Positions 16,006 through 24,961 of a stretch of DNA of 64,000 bases are shown here, one piece after another. The stretch spans positions 62,001-126,000 of the forward strand of contig NZ_SWCJ01000008.1 of the NCBI RefSeq assembly GCF_005116665.1, read 5' to 3'. Numbering within the stretch: position 1 is the first letter of the stretch; every line of letters starts with the position of its first letter. The position numbers and the translations under genes are program-made. A model generated the notes under the pieces. That model was not told the origin of the DNA and made no database searches. It saw only the letters and a list, made by a program, of their open reading frames with translations. The DNA is from Ferrimonas aestuarii (lineage in GTDB: Bacteria > Pseudomonadota > Gammaproteobacteria > Enterobacterales > Shewanellaceae).

Positions 16006-19000
16006 ATGAATATTGCCGAATATACCATTAAGAATCGTGTCATCAGCTGGATGCTGTTACTGCTGCTGTTTGTTGGCGGCAGCAGTGCCTTCTTTAAGTT
16101 AGGGCGTCTGGAAGACCCGGCTTTTACCATTAAAGAAGCCATGGTGGTGACCTCCTACCCGGGAGCAACCGCCACCGAAGTGGAGGAGGAACTGACCTAT
16201 CCGTTGGAGCAGGCGATCCGTTTGCTGCCTTACGTGGATAAGATCACCTCAACGTCGAGCCCTGGTCTGTCTCAGATCATGGTGTCGATGAAGATGACCT
16301 ATGACGAGAATGAGCTGCCCCAGATCTGGGATGAGCTGCGCCGGAAAGTCAATGACCTGGCGCCGACCATGCCCGCCGGTGCCCATCCGCCGTCGGTGAT
16401 CGATGACTTTGGCGACGTGTTCGGTCTGCTCTATTTGGTGACCGGTCCTAGCTATCAATTTGACGACCTTAAGCAGTATGTGGATCTGCTGCGCCGTGAG
16501 CTGGAACTGATTGACGGCGTTGGCAAAATCGACATCAGTGGTGCCCAGCAAGAGCAGGTGTTTATCGAACTGTCTCTGACACGCTTGGCGGCGCTGAACC
16601 TGGATCTTAATACCGTAGTCAACTTGCTGACCCAGCAAAATGCGGTACTGGATGCGGGCAAGATGACCATCAACGGCGAGTCTCTCTATCTGCGGCCAAC
16701 GGCGCTGGGCTCCAGCATCGACCCCATTATTCACGGTCGCGATACCGGCCAGCTGGTGCGTCTGTCCGACGTCTCCACACTGCACCGTGGCTTCCAGGAG
16801 ATCCCATCCCATCTGCTGCGCTACAACGGTCAGCCTGCTCTGAGCCTTGGTATCGCTTTTGCTGACGGCGTGAACGTGGTGGAAGTGGGTCAGCGGGTAG
16901 ATGAGCGTTTGGCTGAGCTGGCGGAAACTCGCCCAGTTGGCATTGAAATGAAGCCGCTTTATCACCAGTCGCAAGAGGTGGAAAACTCCGTTGACGGCTT
17001 TGTCATTAGCCTCGTTGAAGCGGTTGCCATCGTTATCGTGATTCTGCTATTTGCCATGGGCTGGCGCAGTGGGCTTATCATCGGCATCATTTTGCTGCTG
17101 ACCATGCTTGGCACCTTCATCGCCATGGATTACGCCGAGATTGAGCTGCAACGCATCTCTCTTGGGGCGCTGATCATTGCACTGGGTATGTTGGTGGATA
17201 ACGCCATCGTGGTGGTTGAAGGCATCTTGGTTGGCCTAAAGCGTGGTAAGAGCAAGCTGGAAGCTTGTAAAGAGATCGTCAGTCAAACTCAGTGGCCACT
17301 GTTGGGTGCCACCGTTATTGCCATTACCGCATTCGCCCCTATCGGTTTGTCTCCGGACGCCACCGGCGAATTCATGGCATCTCTGTTTTATGTCCTTCTG
17401 TTCTCCCTGTTTTTAAGCTGGGTAACGGCCTTGACTTTGACACCGTTTCTGGCCGAAATGATGTTGCCTCTGCCTAAACAGGAGCAGGGCAGTGAGGACC
17501 TTTATCAAGGTAAGCTGTACCAAATTTTCCGCAGCTTCCTGCAGTGGGCATTGGCTCACCGCGCCTTAACCACCGTCATGTTGGTGGCAATTTTGGTGGG
17601 GGCTGTGGCTGGTTTTGGCAAAGTAAAACAGGCCTTCTTCCCACCTTCCAATACGCCGATGTTCTACCTGGATGTGTGGCTGCCTGAAGGCACGGACATT
17701 CGCGAAACCGAAGCGTTGGTGAAACAGCTGGAAACCGAAGTCTTAAAGCAGTCTGAGACTGAGTTTGTGGCCTCAACCATTGGGCAAGGTTTGCCTCGTT
17801 TCACGCTGACCTATGCACCGGAGCAGTCCTACGCCTCTTATGCGCAGATGGCGATTCGAGCGGCCGATCAAGAGCAGATGTTTGCCTTGGCCAAGCGCCT
17901 GGATAGCGAATTGCCGAAGCAGTTCCCGCAGCCGATGTTCCAACTGAAACTGATGGAGTTTGGCCCATCGCCAAAATCTAAGGTGGAAGCGCGCATCAGT
18001 GGCGCGGATCCAAAGGTTTTGCGTGAGTTGGCGCTTGAGGTGGAGGACATCTTCCGTCAAGACGCCAATGCCCGAGGCATTCGTCACAATTGGCGTGAGC
18101 GCACTAAGGAGCTGGTGCCGGTGATTGATGAGTCTCAGGCGCGCCGTTTGGGGATCAGTACCGAAGCGGTGGCACAGACTCTGAAGATGGCATACGGCGG
18201 CACCACAGTGGGCCTGTATCGCGATGGAACTCGTATGTTGCCGATTGTCACTCGTTTGGAGCAGCCCTATCGGGATGACTATGACAGCCTAGATAACCTG
18301 AAGATCTACAGCCCTAGCTTGCAGCATTACGTGCCGCTGCAGCAGGTGGTTCGTGATATTCAGCTGATATCCACCGATTCATTGATTCAGCGTAAGGATC
18401 GTAAGCGCACCATTACCGTGCTGGCGGACCACAATGTGCTGGGTGATGAAACCGCAGCGGATCTGTTTAATCGATTGCGCCCACAAGTCGAAGCACTGCC
18501 ACTGCCAGCAGGCTACGAGCTCGAGTGGGGCGGAGAATACGAAGCCTCGGGGGATGCTCAGGAGATGCTGTTTGGCTCACTGCCAATGGGGTATCTGTTC
18601 ATGTTCATCATCACCGTGTTGCTGTTTAACTCCGTACGTAAGCCAGTGGTGATCTGGCTGACTGTGCCGCTGTCACTGATTGGGGTGACCATTGGTTTGC
18701 TGTTGACCAATCAGCCATTTAGCTTTACTGCGCTGCTGGGCTTGCTAAGCCTGAGCGGCATGGTGTTGAAAAACGGCATTGTATTGATGGATCAGATCAA
18801 CGTAGAGATGGACAGTGGTAAGAACCCATATCAAGCGGTGATGGACAGTGCCATCAGCCGTGTGCGCCCAGTATCCATGGCGGCCATGACTACCATTTTA
18901 GGCTTGGTGCCTCTGATGTTCGATGCGTTTTTCGCCTCGATGGCGGTCACCATCATGTTTGGTCTGGGCTTTGCGACCATTCTGACTCTGGTAATTGTGC

Positions 19001-19053
19001 CGGTGTTCTACGCCAGCTTCTACAAAATCAAGCCACCTAAGTCGGCGGCATAA
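16006..19053 (+). CDS. RND-family efflux pump, inner membrane subunit
   Basis: A 1015-residue RND permease of the AcrB/MexB superfamily, nearest in length and operon layout to TriC. It has twelve membrane segments in two halves (first near residues 10-30; clusters about 335-470 and 855-1005) and two large periplasmic loops. The proton-relay motif LGALIIALGMLVDNAIVVVE lies near residue 390 with the paired acidic residue (VDNA). It would export small amphipathic compounds by proton exchange. There is no outer membrane factor gene nearby, so it must use a TolC-like channel from elsewhere. AGAAGTAGAAATAGAAG precedes the start, with no clear Shine-Dalgarno core. Confidence 0.93.
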   Translation: MNIAEYTIKNRVISWMLLLLLFVGGSSAFFKLGRLEDPAFTIKEAMVVTSYPGATATEVEEELTYPLEQAIRLLPYVDKITSTSSPGLSQIMVSMKMTYDENELPQIWDELRRKVNDLAPTMPAGAHPPSVIDDFGDVFGLLYLVTGPSYQFDDLKQYVDLLRRELELIDGVGKIDISGAQQEQVFIELSLTRLAALNLDLNTVVNLLTQQNAVLDAGKMTINGESLYLRPTALGSSIDPIIHGRDTGQLVRLSDVSTLHRGFQEIPSHLLRYNGQPALSLGIAFADGVNVVEVGQRVDERLAELAETRPVGIEMKPLYHQSQEVENSVDGFVISLVEAVAIVIVILLFAMGWRSGLIIGIILLLTMLGTFIAMDYAEIELQRISLGALIIALGMLVDNAIVVVEGILVGLKRGKSKLEACKEIVSQTQWPLLGATVIAITAFAPIGLSPDATGEFMASLFYVLLFSLFLSWVTALTLTPFLAEMMLPLPKQEQGSEDLYQGKLYQIFRSFLQWALAHRALTTVMLVAILVGAVAGFGKVKQAFFPPSNTPMFYLDVWLPEGTDIRETEALVKQLETEVLKQSETEFVASTIGQGLPRFTLTYAPEQSYASYAQMAIRAADQEQMFALAKRLDSELPKQFPQPMFQLKLMEFGPSPKSKVEARISGADPKVLRELALEVEDIFRQDANARGIRHNWRERTKELVPVIDESQARRLGISTEAVAQTLKMAYGGTTVGLYRDGTRMLPIVTRLEQPYRDDYDSLDNLKIYSPSLQHYVPLQQVVRDIQLISTDSLIQRKDRKRTITVLADHNVLGDETAADLFNRLRPQVEALPLPAGYELEWGGEYEASGDAQEMLFGSLPMGYLFMFIITVLLFNSVRKPVVIWLTVPLSLIGVTIGLLLTNQPFSFTALLGLLSLSGMVLKNGIVLMDQINVEMDSGKNPYQAVMDSAISRVRPVSMAAMTTILGLVPLMFDAFFASMAVTIMFGLGFATILTLVIVPVFYASFYKIKPPKSAA

Positions 19054-19064
19054 GTTGAGTTATC

Positions 19065-19090
19065 AGGGACGCAATAGCGTCCCTTTTTTT
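19065..19090 (+). terminator. Intrinsic terminator of the RND operon
   Basis: GGGACGC and GCGTCCC pair across AATA and are followed by seven T residues. Confidence 0.9.
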
Positions 19091-19152
19091 GCTTTAGATG
19101 AGTGACTTAGAAAGTAAGCTTGGTATGCTGAGGGTTCAAAGAAGGGGATGAA

Positions 19153-19767
19153 ATGATGAAACGACAATGGCTCGCTTTAGCAGTGGCAATGACCTTGCCA
19201 ACTCAGTTGCACGCTCAGAATATGGATACGCTTTACCAATGGATGCAGGGCTCGTTTAGCTCGGAAGCGCAGAGTAACGATGACGATTACTACAAAAATG
19301 TGGTGCTGCACATGTCGCCCATCTGGGCTGATCGTACTGACGGCAAATGGCTCTATGTGGAGCAGGCGTTGTTCGAGCGCCAAGATAAACCCTATCGTCA
19401 GCGTTTGTATCGATTAACGGAAGACGGTGAAGGTGGCATCATCAGTGCGGTATACACCATCGACTCAGCCAGTCATTACATCGGCGGCTGGCAACAGCCA
19501 GAGCTGTTAAAAAAGCTGACATTTGAGCAGGTTCAGCCCAAAGTTGGATGTGCGTTGACCTTGCATTGGAATGGCGAGAAGCAGGGCTTCGAAGGAGCCA
19601 CCGATGGCGATGCCTGCAAGAGTCAGCTTCGCGGTGCCAGCTACGCGACCTCACAAACCACGGTGACCAAAGACACCCTTATTAGCTGGGATCGTGGCTT
19701 TGACGATAAAGGCGATCGCAAATGGGGCGCAGAGTTTGGTGGTTACCGGTTTGATAAGCAGAATTAA
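19153..19767 (+). CDS. CpcT/CpeT-family (chromophore lyase-like) secreted protein
   Basis: A 204-residue protein with a signal peptide ending at LHAQ (residue 22). The mature part matches the CpcT/CpeT fold pattern: MQGSFSSEAQS at the start, VVLHMSPIWADRTDGKWLYVEQAL, then PYRQRLYRL, and the late TLISWDRGFDDKGDRKWGAEFGGYRF. In cyanobacteria this family attaches bilins to phycobiliproteins. No phycobiliprotein genes are here, so in this organism it must do something else, perhaps binding a small hydrophobic ligand in the periplasm. Single gene between two terminators. ATG 19156 is an alternative start. Confidence 0.82.
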   Translation: MMKRQWLALAVAMTLPTQLHAQNMDTLYQWMQGSFSSEAQSNDDDYYKNVVLHMSPIWADRTDGKWLYVEQALFERQDKPYRQRLYRLTEDGEGGIISAVYTIDSASHYIGGWQQPELLKKLTFEQVQPKVGCALTLHWNGEKQGFEGATDGDACKSQLRGASYATSQTTVTKDTLISWDRGFDDKGDRKWGAEFGGYRFDKQN

Positions 19768-19799
19768 ATTGGGTAGCCAGTAACGCCTATTCTTTGAGA

Positions 19800-19828
19800 A
19801 GCGCAGGGCTGTCAGCCCTGCGTTTTTT
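19800..19828 (+). terminator. Intrinsic terminator
   Basis: CGCAGGGCT and AGCCCTGCG form a nine-base stem with a three-base loop, followed by six T residues. Confidence 0.92.
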
Positions 19829-19978
19829 GGTTTCTGCGAGCAGGTAAAAGCTGCAAATCTTCAAAGTTGTCTCAGAGAAATTCATCGATTTATTGATGCT
19901 AAATAATTAATCCAATGGTTAATTTCATAGGGGCGCGTAGACTAAAACTCATTGATGAATCTATGTGGAATCTTATCT

Positions 19979-20926
19979 ATGAAGCTCCTGTTGCCCCTCT
20001 GTTTACTGCTGACTCTTATCGGTTGCAGTGACACCACCTCCTCCTTGGCTTTGGGCACCCTAGAGCGTGATCGAGTCACCCTGACCGCCACTGATAATCA
20101 GATTGTGCGCGCAAGGCCGGTGGCGGAGGGCAGCTTCGTAAAAGCGGGGCAGGTTCTGGTGCAACTGGACGACCTAAAACAGCGCTCAGTTGTGGCTGGC
20201 GCTGAGGCTCAGGTCGCCCAGGCGCAGGCCTATTTGGCTAAGCTCACCAACGGCGAACGGCCAGAGGACATCGCCGCCGCCAAAGCCGGTTTGGAAAGTG
20301 CCGACGCCACCTGGGAAGAGGCGCAAAGCAGCTTTAAACGAACTCAGTCGTTGGTGGCTCAGGGGCTTGCCAGTCAGGCGGAATTAGACCGAGCCAAGGC
20401 CAGCCGCGATGGGGCCAAAGCCGCCCACGATGGCGCGGCGGAAACCTTAGCTAAGCTGACCCGCGGCAGCCGAATTGAAGACATTAATCAGGCCAGCGCC
20501 GCGCTTGAAGCTGCGAAAGCGGAGCTCAAGTTGCAGCAGCAGATTCTCACCGACCTGACCGTGGTCGCGACACGAGATGGCATCATCGACAGCTTACCCT
20601 ATCACGTGGGTGAGCGGGTTCCGGTAAATGGCATCGTTGCGGCCATTCAAGCGGACATGGCGCCCTTTGCTCGCGTGTACGTTCCTGAGCCCTATCGGGT
20701 TCAGTTGGCGAAAGGCAGCGAGCTTTGGGTTCAAGTTGACGGCATCGCGCAGCGATTTAAGGGGAAGGTTCGCTGGATTGCTACCGAGCCAGCCTTCACT
20801 CCCTATTACGCCTTGAATGAGCAGGATAGGGCTAGGTTGGTCTATTTGGCGGAGATCTGGTTGGGAGAGGAGGCCAAATCACTGCCTTCCGGTGTGCCGG
20901 TGCAGGTGGAGATGCCCCATGACTGA
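19979..20926 (+). CDS. HlyD-family adaptor lipoprotein of an ABC exporter (YbhG-like)
   Basis: A 315-residue periplasmic adaptor. The lipoprotein signal is MKLLLPLCLLLTLIGC, with Cys at residue 16. A lipoyl domain (VRARPVAEGSFVKAGQVLVQL) is split by a long Ala/Glu-rich coiled coil (about 65-190, with repeated GERPEDI and GSRIEDI turns as in YbhG). It links the downstream ABC transporter to an outer membrane channel. The start at 19979 was preferred because it gives a clean lipoprotein signal with GGAA nearby. The 3' end overlaps the ATPase gene by eight bases. Confidence 0.87.
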   Translation: MKLLLPLCLLLTLIGCSDTTSSLALGTLERDRVTLTATDNQIVRARPVAEGSFVKAGQVLVQLDDLKQRSVVAGAEAQVAQAQAYLAKLTNGERPEDIAAAKAGLESADATWEEAQSSFKRTQSLVAQGLASQAELDRAKASRDGAKAAHDGAAETLAKLTRGSRIEDINQASAALEAAKAELKLQQQILTDLTVVATRDGIIDSLPYHVGERVPVNGIVAAIQADMAPFARVYVPEPYRVQLAKGSELWVQVDGIAQRFKGKVRWIATEPAFTPYYALNEQDRARLVYLAEIWLGEEAKSLPSGVPVQVEMPHD

Positions 20927-21845
20927 GCATGCCATCAGCGCCCATGGTGTGGTGAAGCGCTTTGGGGACTTTAAGGCGGTAGATGGCCTTAATCTCGAGG
21001 TGCCAAAGGGCAGCATCTATGGTTTCCTTGGCCCTAACGGCTGCGGTAAGTCGACGACCATCCGCATGTTAACTGGACTGCTCAGCCCCTCCGAAGGGCA
21101 GATTGAGGTGTTGGGGATGGCGATCCCCAAGGAGTCAGAGGCACTGCGATTGAAGATCGGCTACATGACCCAGAAATTCTCCCTTTATGACGATCTGACG
21201 GTGGAGGAGAACTTGGAGTTTATCGGCCTGATCTACGCCATGGAGCCGAAACCGCTGACGGCGCGCATCGATGAACAGCTTGAGACCTTCGGATTAACTC
21301 GTCTTCGCAAACAGCGTGCCGGTGGCATGAGTGGTGGTCAGAAACAGCGCTTAGGCTTGGCGGCGGCCACCATGCATAGCCCAGATCTACTGTTTCTCGA
21401 TGAGCCGACCTCAGCCGTAGACCCAGAAAATCGACGAGAATTTTGGGAGCAACTGTTCGACCTCTGTGACGGGGGCACCACCATTTTGGTGACCACCCAC
21501 TACATGGACGAGGCGGAGCGCTGTCACGGCCTGGCCATCATGGAATCTGGCGTCGTTCGCGCTAGTGGTTCACCAGAGACCTTGATGAACACCATGGGGG
21601 TGAACGTGATTGAGGTGCAAACCGACAACCTTCGTCAGCTCAAGGAGCAACTGATTGCCCTTGATGAGGTACGAAGTGCCGCCCAGCTTGGCGTGCGCTT
21701 GCGAGTATTGGTAGATGATGGCGTCGCCGAGCCCATCACTTGGTTGCAGCAGCAGTTTCCGTCATTACAACTGGCCACTTTGGAGAAGGTGCGCCCGAGC
21801 CTCGAAGACGTGTTCGTTACCTGCACTGGGGAGGGGCGCCAATGA
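20919..21845 (+). CDS. ABC exporter ATPase (YbhF-like, single domain)
   Basis: A 308-residue nucleotide-binding subunit. Visible are Walker A GPNGCGKST near residue 42, the Q-loop in YMTQKFSLYDDL, signature MSGGQKQRLGLA near residue 143, Walker B LLFLDEPTSAVDP, and the H-loop TTHYMDEAE. The C-terminal 80 residues resemble DrrA/CcmA-type ATPases. E. coli YbhF fuses two such domains, whereas here there is one. It powers efflux with the ABC-2 permease encoded next, whose start overlaps its stop by four bases. Confidence 0.92.
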   Translation: MTEHAISAHGVVKRFGDFKAVDGLNLEVPKGSIYGFLGPNGCGKSTTIRMLTGLLSPSEGQIEVLGMAIPKESEALRLKIGYMTQKFSLYDDLTVEENLEFIGLIYAMEPKPLTARIDEQLETFGLTRLRKQRAGGMSGGQKQRLGLAAATMHSPDLLFLDEPTSAVDPENRREFWEQLFDLCDGGTTILVTTHYMDEAERCHGLAIMESGVVRASGSPETLMNTMGVNVIEVQTDNLRQLKEQLIALDEVRSAAQLGVRLRVLVDDGVAEPITWLQQQFPSLQLATLEKVRPSLEDVFVTCTGEGRQ

Positions 21846-22936
21846 AAACCCTAACTCGCATCAAGGCCATTGTTGTAAAGGAGTTAAGGCAGCTCTCTCG
21901 CGATCGCATCACTTTTGCAATGGTGGTGATGATCCCACTGATTCAACTGCTGCTATTTGGGTTTGCCATCAATACCGATGTCCGAGGCATTCCGGTGGCG
22001 CTGGTGGATCAGAGCCAAACGGCCCTAGGGAGGGTAATTACCGAGTCAGTAAAAGCCACTCAAGTGGTGACCGTTACCAAGCGGTTGGCGACCGTAGCCG
22101 AAGCGGAGCAAGCGATTGCCGCAGGTCAAGTTCGTGCAGCCTTGGTGTTGCCTAAGGATCTGGCTCAGAGAACCGCTCAGGGGCGTCAGTTAGGGCAGTG
22201 GCTGGTGGATGGATCCGATACCATGGTCAGCAGTGCCATTTTACAGCTGCAAAAAATGCCGCTTAAGGAGCTCATTACGTATCAAGCGGCTGGTCCGAAT
22301 ACCTTCGAAGTGGCGCTTTTCTACAATCCGTCGCGTCGCTCGGCGGTGAATATTGTCCCAGGGCTACTTGGGGTGATTTTAACCATGACCATGGTGCTGT
22401 TTACCTCCGCCGCCATCGTGAGGGAGCGAGAACGAGGTAACTTAGAGCTGCTGATCACCACGCCGGTGCGTTCCATGGAGCTGATGATTGCCAAGATCAT
22501 TCCCTACATCTTTATTGGACTGATACAGGTAGTGATTATCTTAGGACTGGGTTGGGCGGTGTTTGATGTGCCCATTAATGGCGATTTGATGCAGATATTT
22601 TTCGGTACGCTGCTGTTTATTGCTGCCAGTTTGACCTTAGGCTTGGTGATCTCCACCATCGCCTCCACCCAGTTGCAGGCGATGCAGATGACGGTATTTG
22701 TGTTGTTACCATCCATTCTGCTTTCCGGCTTTATGTTTCCCTATGAGGCGATGCCTAACCTAGCTCAATGGATTGCTGAAGCACTGCCGGCGACCCACTT
22801 TATGCGCATCATTCGCGGCGTGGTGCTGCGAGGCGCGGATCTGGGGGCCATGTGGCCGGATACCCTGTGGCTAACGGCCTTCACCTTGTTAGGCCTGCTG
22901 GTAGCGTCATTGCGATTCAAAAAGACACTAGATTGA
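21842..22936 (+). CDS. ABC-2 type exporter permease (YbhS/YbhR-like)
   Basis: A 364-residue permease of the ABC-2 family. One N-terminal membrane segment (about 25-45) is followed by a periplasmic domain (45-175) and five C-terminal segments (about 180-365), with the family motif RERERGNLELLITTPVRSMELM near residue 200. E. coli has two such permeases (YbhS, YbhR). Only one is encoded here, so it probably forms a homodimer. Likely cargo is drugs or other small toxic molecules, by analogy only. It ends the operon. The start at 21842 was chosen because of the ATGA overlap and the family N-terminus (TLTRIKAIVVKELRQ). Confidence 0.9.
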   Translation: MKTLTRIKAIVVKELRQLSRDRITFAMVVMIPLIQLLLFGFAINTDVRGIPVALVDQSQTALGRVITESVKATQVVTVTKRLATVAEAEQAIAAGQVRAALVLPKDLAQRTAQGRQLGQWLVDGSDTMVSSAILQLQKMPLKELITYQAAGPNTFEVALFYNPSRRSAVNIVPGLLGVILTMTMVLFTSAAIVRERERGNLELLITTPVRSMELMIAKIIPYIFIGLIQVVIILGLGWAVFDVPINGDLMQIFFGTLLFIAASLTLGLVISTIASTQLQAMQMTVFVLLPSILLSGFMFPYEAMPNLAQWIAEALPATHFMRIIRGVVLRGADLGAMWPDTLWLTAFTLLGLLVASLRFKKTLD

Positions 22937-23199
22937 ACCATTGGTGGTGTTTTTTGTGCCCTACTGCAATTTTATGTGGTTAACTATGGTTTCACTCGTT
23001 GATCCATGTCTGCTGGGAGGTTGACCGATTGTTCTGGCTAAATCTCATCAAAGCGGGAAGGGATGTCAGACGGGTTATGCTGGGGGCGAGCCTAGCCGAA
23101 ATTCACGGGGATGGATTTTTCTTGTAATAACAATTGAATCGACTATCTGCTTGTGAATAATGCATGCGGTGCAAAGGTCAATAATAGGAATAAATACAG

Positions 23200-23457
23200 A
23201 TGAGTAGTGAGGGAATGACGCCTGCCCAGCGAGCCAAATCCCATGGGCTAGAGTCATTAAGCGAAATGAGTGAGCTATCGCAGGTTTCGGTTAATACGCT
23301 CAAGCGTTGGGCTTACGACAAACCGGAGCGATTTGACGTTGTTGCCATCGGTTCGGTAGCCAAAAAGTATAACTACAAAGGTAATACCCTGATTTTCATC
23401 CATCATGTTGCTAAAGAGCTAAATATCATTGAGCCAAATGAGAAAACGGTCCCTTAA
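23200..23457 (+). CDS. Small helix-turn-helix protein, phage-type
   Basis: An 85-residue protein. TPAQRAKSHGLESLSEMSEL followed by VSVNTLKRWAYDKPERFDVV has the shape of a small HTH protein common in prophages and genomic islands (AQRAK..G..SL..V.ELTGVS..TL..W...KPE.F). The C-terminal 35 residues are unlike that group. It may bind DNA, but no target is evident. It opens the AT-richer islet between two transporter loci. A terminator overlaps its stop codon. Confidence 0.65.
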   Translation: MSSEGMTPAQRAKSHGLESLSEMSELSQVSVNTLKRWAYDKPERFDVVAIGSVAKKYNYKGNTLIFIHHVAKELNIIEPNEKTVP

Positions 23458-23472
23458 GGGGCCATTTTTTTG
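23446..23472 (+). terminator. Intrinsic terminator overlapping the HTH gene stop
   Basis: GGTCCCT and AGGGGCC pair (one G-T) and are followed by seven T residues. Confidence 0.75.
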
Positions 23473-24015
23473 TCTATCTACCTGAATTCCATAATTTAAT
23501 ATTTCAATTATCACCACTTCTTGCAGCATAAGCACAGCTTTATACTAAGTATCCTGCCACTTTCATTGTTTGTGTTTTGCTCGCTTGGCTCAAATTGACC
23601 TGCTTTGTCTTTACAGTGGGTCTATATGGTCTATCATGCGTGTCGTTGTGAAGACGCTTTGCCTCAGTGTCGGTGCATGTATTACTGATATTTGCAGCGC
23701 GAGTCCATTATTTGAAAGCCCCTTGACGAATGTGGCTTCTGTCAAAGAGCTTCAATAGTGGCTTGGCGGCCGTCATTATCGAATGCAACATTTAAAGAGT
23801 GTGCAGCCGTTAAGGAGAGTTCAACACCCTTGGCAGCCTCTTTTTGGCCTCAGATTGCAGTGCGAAGCATCCCCGACATTTAGCTGGGTATACAGCCGGT
23901 CAATGGGCTACATCCCTTAAAAGCGTAAAAATTTTAGTGAGTGCATTGAGATAGTTGTCAGCGCTTCAGGTGGGGCTAATCCTGCGCTTGAAGCTATAGA
24001 AAAGACCATGGAGAA
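23473..24015. other. Gene-poor stretch with apparent decayed coding frame
   Basis: About 540 bases with no gene I can defend. One plus-strand frame runs from 23570 to 24019 with only two in-frame stops (TAG 23756-23758, TAA 23918-23920). Its first part is a 62-codon frame starting GTG. None of it has a ribosome-binding site or a recognisable family. It could be the remains of one gene of about 150 codons, or chance. Confidence 0.35.
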
Positions 24016-24019
24016 GTGA
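23921..24019 (+). pseudogene. Possible C-terminal gene remnant
   Basis: A 32-codon stretch follows a TAA and ends in TGA. It looks protein-like (ECIEIVVSASGGANPALEAI) but has no start codon near its beginning. Its end overlaps the GTG start of the next open frame by four bases. It may be the surviving tail of a lost gene. Confidence 0.25.
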
Positions 24020-24351
24020 GACAACAGAATATGATTGGATACAGTCCGGTAACTGATTTGGACGAAGTGATTACTCAGCTTCACCATCGTTACGACCGCT
24101 CTGTAGATATGGAATCTAAGGCTATAAGTGAGGGAAACGAGAGCTGTCAAATAGAATCAAGAGTGAAAGCCATTACTATCCATAATGTATTGCAAATGCT
24201 AAAGAGGGTGCAGGAGAGTCAATGTGAAATATTCAATGTTGTCAAATGTGGAGCATTGATAAAGCAGTTTAAGACTAAGGTGGGTGCAGAGAATTATGTA
24301 TCGGATAAATCCAACGATTACATAATTGAAAGGGTAGTGATATCAAAATAG
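24016..24351 (+). CDS. Hypothetical protein in the AT-richer islet
   Basis: A 111-residue soluble protein with many charged residues. Family not recognised. The middle (RVKAITIHNVLQMLKRVQES) is probably helical. GTG 24016 and ATG 24031 are both possible starts; GGAGAAG lies just before the GTG. Codon use is AT-richer than in the flanking operons, which fits recent acquisition. Confidence 0.45.
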   Translation: MRQQNMIGYSPVTDLDEVITQLHHRYDRSVDMESKAISEGNESCQIESRVKAITIHNVLQMLKRVQESQCEIFNVVKCGALIKQFKTKVGAENYVSDKSNDYIIERVVISK

Positions 24352-24474
24352 TCAAGGGGCGGGCGCGATGGATTCGCCCTTAAAAAATAGTTGTATATGA
24401 AGTGTTTAGTGTTCACGGAAGTCATTCGACGCCCTGTTATTTACGAGGTTGAGTGCTGATGCAAAGGGGTAATC

Positions 24475-24777
24475 TTGAAATTAAGTAGTATTCTTATCCC
24501 ATTTTTAAGCTTTCTAATATTAAATGTCATTATTTTTATTGCCGTGAAAGAACAGGTTCCATTTGGCCATTTAATTTACGGATTGGTCATCGGTGTCTGG
24601 GCATGCCAATTCCCAATATTCAGTGCCAATAAGACCATTCGAGCGTTAAACCGAGCGCTTGGGGAAGCGGGCCAAGCAAGGCTACTCCAAGAGGAGCGGC
24701 ATCGAGAAAAAGAGGCGGGGTACATGGAAAAGATTTGCAATCTGGAAGACGAGATCGAGCGGTTGCGATCCAGATAG
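24475..24777 (+). CDS. Small membrane protein with coiled-coil tail
   Basis: A 100-residue protein with two membrane segments (about 4-24 and 33-52), then a charged helix likely to form a coiled coil (about 60-99, QEERHREKEAGYMEKICNLE). Family not recognised. The start is a TTG, with AAAGGGGT six bases upstream; no in-frame ATG fits. Its neighbours are unknown small genes, so no role can be inferred. Confidence 0.55.
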   Translation: MKLSSILIPFLSFLILNVIIFIAVKEQVPFGHLIYGLVIGVWACQFPIFSANKTIRALNRALGEAGQARLLQEERHREKEAGYMEKICNLEDEIERLRSR

Positions 24778-24961
24778 CTTTGGTGTCTATTCTTCAGGCT
24801 CAAGCTCAATGGCCGTATCCCCTCAATACGACTAACACTCTGAGGCGAAAAGGCGTATAAACGATCGTATCGCGTAAACGTTTGGCTTAGTTGTCGATAT
24901 CAATCACAAACAAAGCGTGTGATAAATGATCTAAGCTAGCGTTGCCAGTCGTATAACGCAC

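Noticed and set aside
24352..24390. GC-rich hairpin after the unknown islet gene as a terminator
   Set aside because: The arm pairing needs a bulge and is followed by A residues, not T, on the plus strand.
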